Of a stretch of DNA of 64,000 bases, positions 63,024-64,000 are shown one piece after another. This stretch comes from Chaetorhynchus papuensis. Its lineage: Eukaryota > Chordata > Aves > Passeriformes > Rhipiduridae. Numbering within the stretch: position 1 is the first letter of the stretch; the number at the start of each line of letters is the position of its first letter. Under the pieces are notes generated by a model. That model was not told where the DNA came from. It saw only the letters and a list, made by a program, of their open reading frames with translations, and made no database searches. The stretch covers positions 659,593-723,592 of the forward strand of contig VWYX01000396.1 in the NCBI GenBank assembly GCA_013396525.1. Direction: 5' to 3'. The position numbers were made by a program, and so were the translations under genes.

Positions 63024-64000
63024 GTAAGGTGTATTTGCATTCTTGAACTCTGCCTTCCAGGAATATATTTGCGTTACCCCATCATTTGCATTTCCCATTT
63101 TTGTAGGACTTGTTAGTATTCCCTAGTTTTGAAGTCTTCAATATTTAGTCCAAGAAGTGGTAATAATCAGATTAATGCAAAATTCACTTTTCTACTTTTT
63201 GTCTTTTGCCTTTGTTGTTGTTTTTATGGTACCATTGCCTTGTGTCTTAAAATTTGCATCTTGTGTTTACAGTAGTAAGTTTTTCTGGAAATTGTTAATG
63301 CCAGCACATCTATGACAAGAGTAAATCCTAACCTGTTCATATCAGGTTTGAATCACAAAGCACTGAAGAGTTGTTGACTGACTTTACTGATAGTTTAGAA
63401 AGACTGTAGACAGAAAGACAGCAAAGCAGATGTTGACGTGGGCAAGGCCTGAAGAAAAATGTGGGATTGGGTTTAGGTCAAGAACACTGGTGTAATTACA
63501 CAGTATGTTGCAGTGACTTCATTCTTGTACTGTTAAGGGGTGAAAATTTATCTAGAAGCTCCCCCCTAAAATTTTGAAGGTAACTAAAGAGTTGCTAGGA
63601 CTACGTAATAAGGTTAAGTCCTTCTGGGAACTTGGGTGAAATATTGTGGTTCTAATGGCAAGGGATCACTGCTGTATCGATTTGAAGCACTTTGTGTGCA
63701 GACCTGCCAGATCAAACGTTGGGAAGGTTTATATCAGTTACACGAGAAAATTGGTTTGGTTGCTTTTCTCTCAACACGGTGCCCTCAGTTGGCAGTGGCA
63801 CAGTCTCCTCTGGTGACTGACGAAAGCTGTAACCTGTGTTCTTCCTGTTCTTCCTGGCCCCTGGAGCCAGGTGGTTCTGCAGGCCTTGTACACCACACAG
63901 GGCTCTGTTTTGCATGGAAAGCCTGTCATCTCTCAGAGCCTGAAATATTTTTTTCGAAGAATCAGAGGACAACGTTCATAATTTAAAAAAAAAAAAAAAA
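63024..64000 (+). other. PIK3CG: PIK3CG intron following the first coding exon (continues beyond the window)
   Basis: It begins with GTAAGG. No following PIK3CG exon is seen before the window end, so the intron is at least 977 bp. It ends in an A-run (63,985-64,000). The 116-codon frame at 63,636-63,986 shows no recognisable similarity. Confidence 0.85.

Noticed and set aside
63024..63116. The 30 extra codons after residue 668 of PIK3CG
   Set aside because: They follow a consensus GTAAGG donor and do not resemble the p110-gamma continuation, so they are intronic read-through.
1..64000. CRISPR arrays, prokaryotic defence systems, tRNA or rRNA genes
   Set aside because: No regularly spaced repeats with unique spacers, no tRNA-like cloverleaf noticed and no bacterial gene organisation. 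The sequence is plainly vertebrate, with introns, CpG islands and CR1 LINEs.

Overview
This is vertebrate nuclear DNA, and most likely a bird. The interspersed repeats are almost all CR1 LINEs, several with the avian-style 3' end ending in ATTCTRTG-like octamers. Intergenic DNA is AT-rich and repeat-poor, the two CpG islands are compact, and the two recognisable protein genes are CCDC71L and PIK3CG in the divergent arrangement known from amniotes (human 7q22.3: NAMPT - CCDC71L - PIK3CG - PRKAR2B). The exact bird lineage cannot be named from this window. There is no operon, CRISPR array, phage or other prokaryotic system here.

Layout. Positions 1-28,000 are a gene-free flank, presumably the NAMPT-CCDC71L intergenic interval. 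It holds a decayed CR1-like reverse-transcriptase relic (about 2.15-2.52 kb), a probable solo retroviral LTR (about 5.13-5.70 kb), a 5'-truncated CR1 (7.74-8.16 kb), an assembly gap ending in a (AAGG)n microsatellite (17.63-18.09 kb) and an internally deleted CR1 with a second CR1 3' end beside it (21.64-22.44 kb). CCDC71L lies on the minus strand at 29,399-30,225 inside a CpG island. A 44-N gap splits its reading frame. A TATA-like element, a YY1-like site and GC boxes lie upstream, and a candidate poly(A) signal lies about 330 bp past the stop.

Between the genes (30.6-54.7 kb) lie a CR1 with another CR1 nested in it in opposite orientation (30.97-31.95 kb), several young and very old CR1 fragments, an 11-bp perfect inverted repeat made of homeodomain-type sites (38,976-39,005) and an isolated CpG-rich patch at 46.6-46.85 kb. 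That patch has a 21-bp tandem repeat carrying consensus cAMP-response elements and is the most intriguing orphan regulatory signal in the window.

A second CpG island (54.72-55.65 kb) is the likely PIK3CG promoter and 5' non-coding exon, with a strong GTGAGT donor at 55,175. The large first coding exon of PIK3CG (61,020-63,023; 668 codons, phase 0) encodes the adaptor-binding, Ras-binding and C2 domains and part of the helical domain. The kinase domain lies beyond the window. PIK3CG encodes p110-gamma, the GPCR/Ras-activated class IB PI3-kinase of leukocytes. CCDC71L is a small, poorly characterised protein. No direct functional link between the two is shown by the sequence. The human interval between these genes carries platelet and vascular trait associations, so the non-coding elements between them deserve attention.
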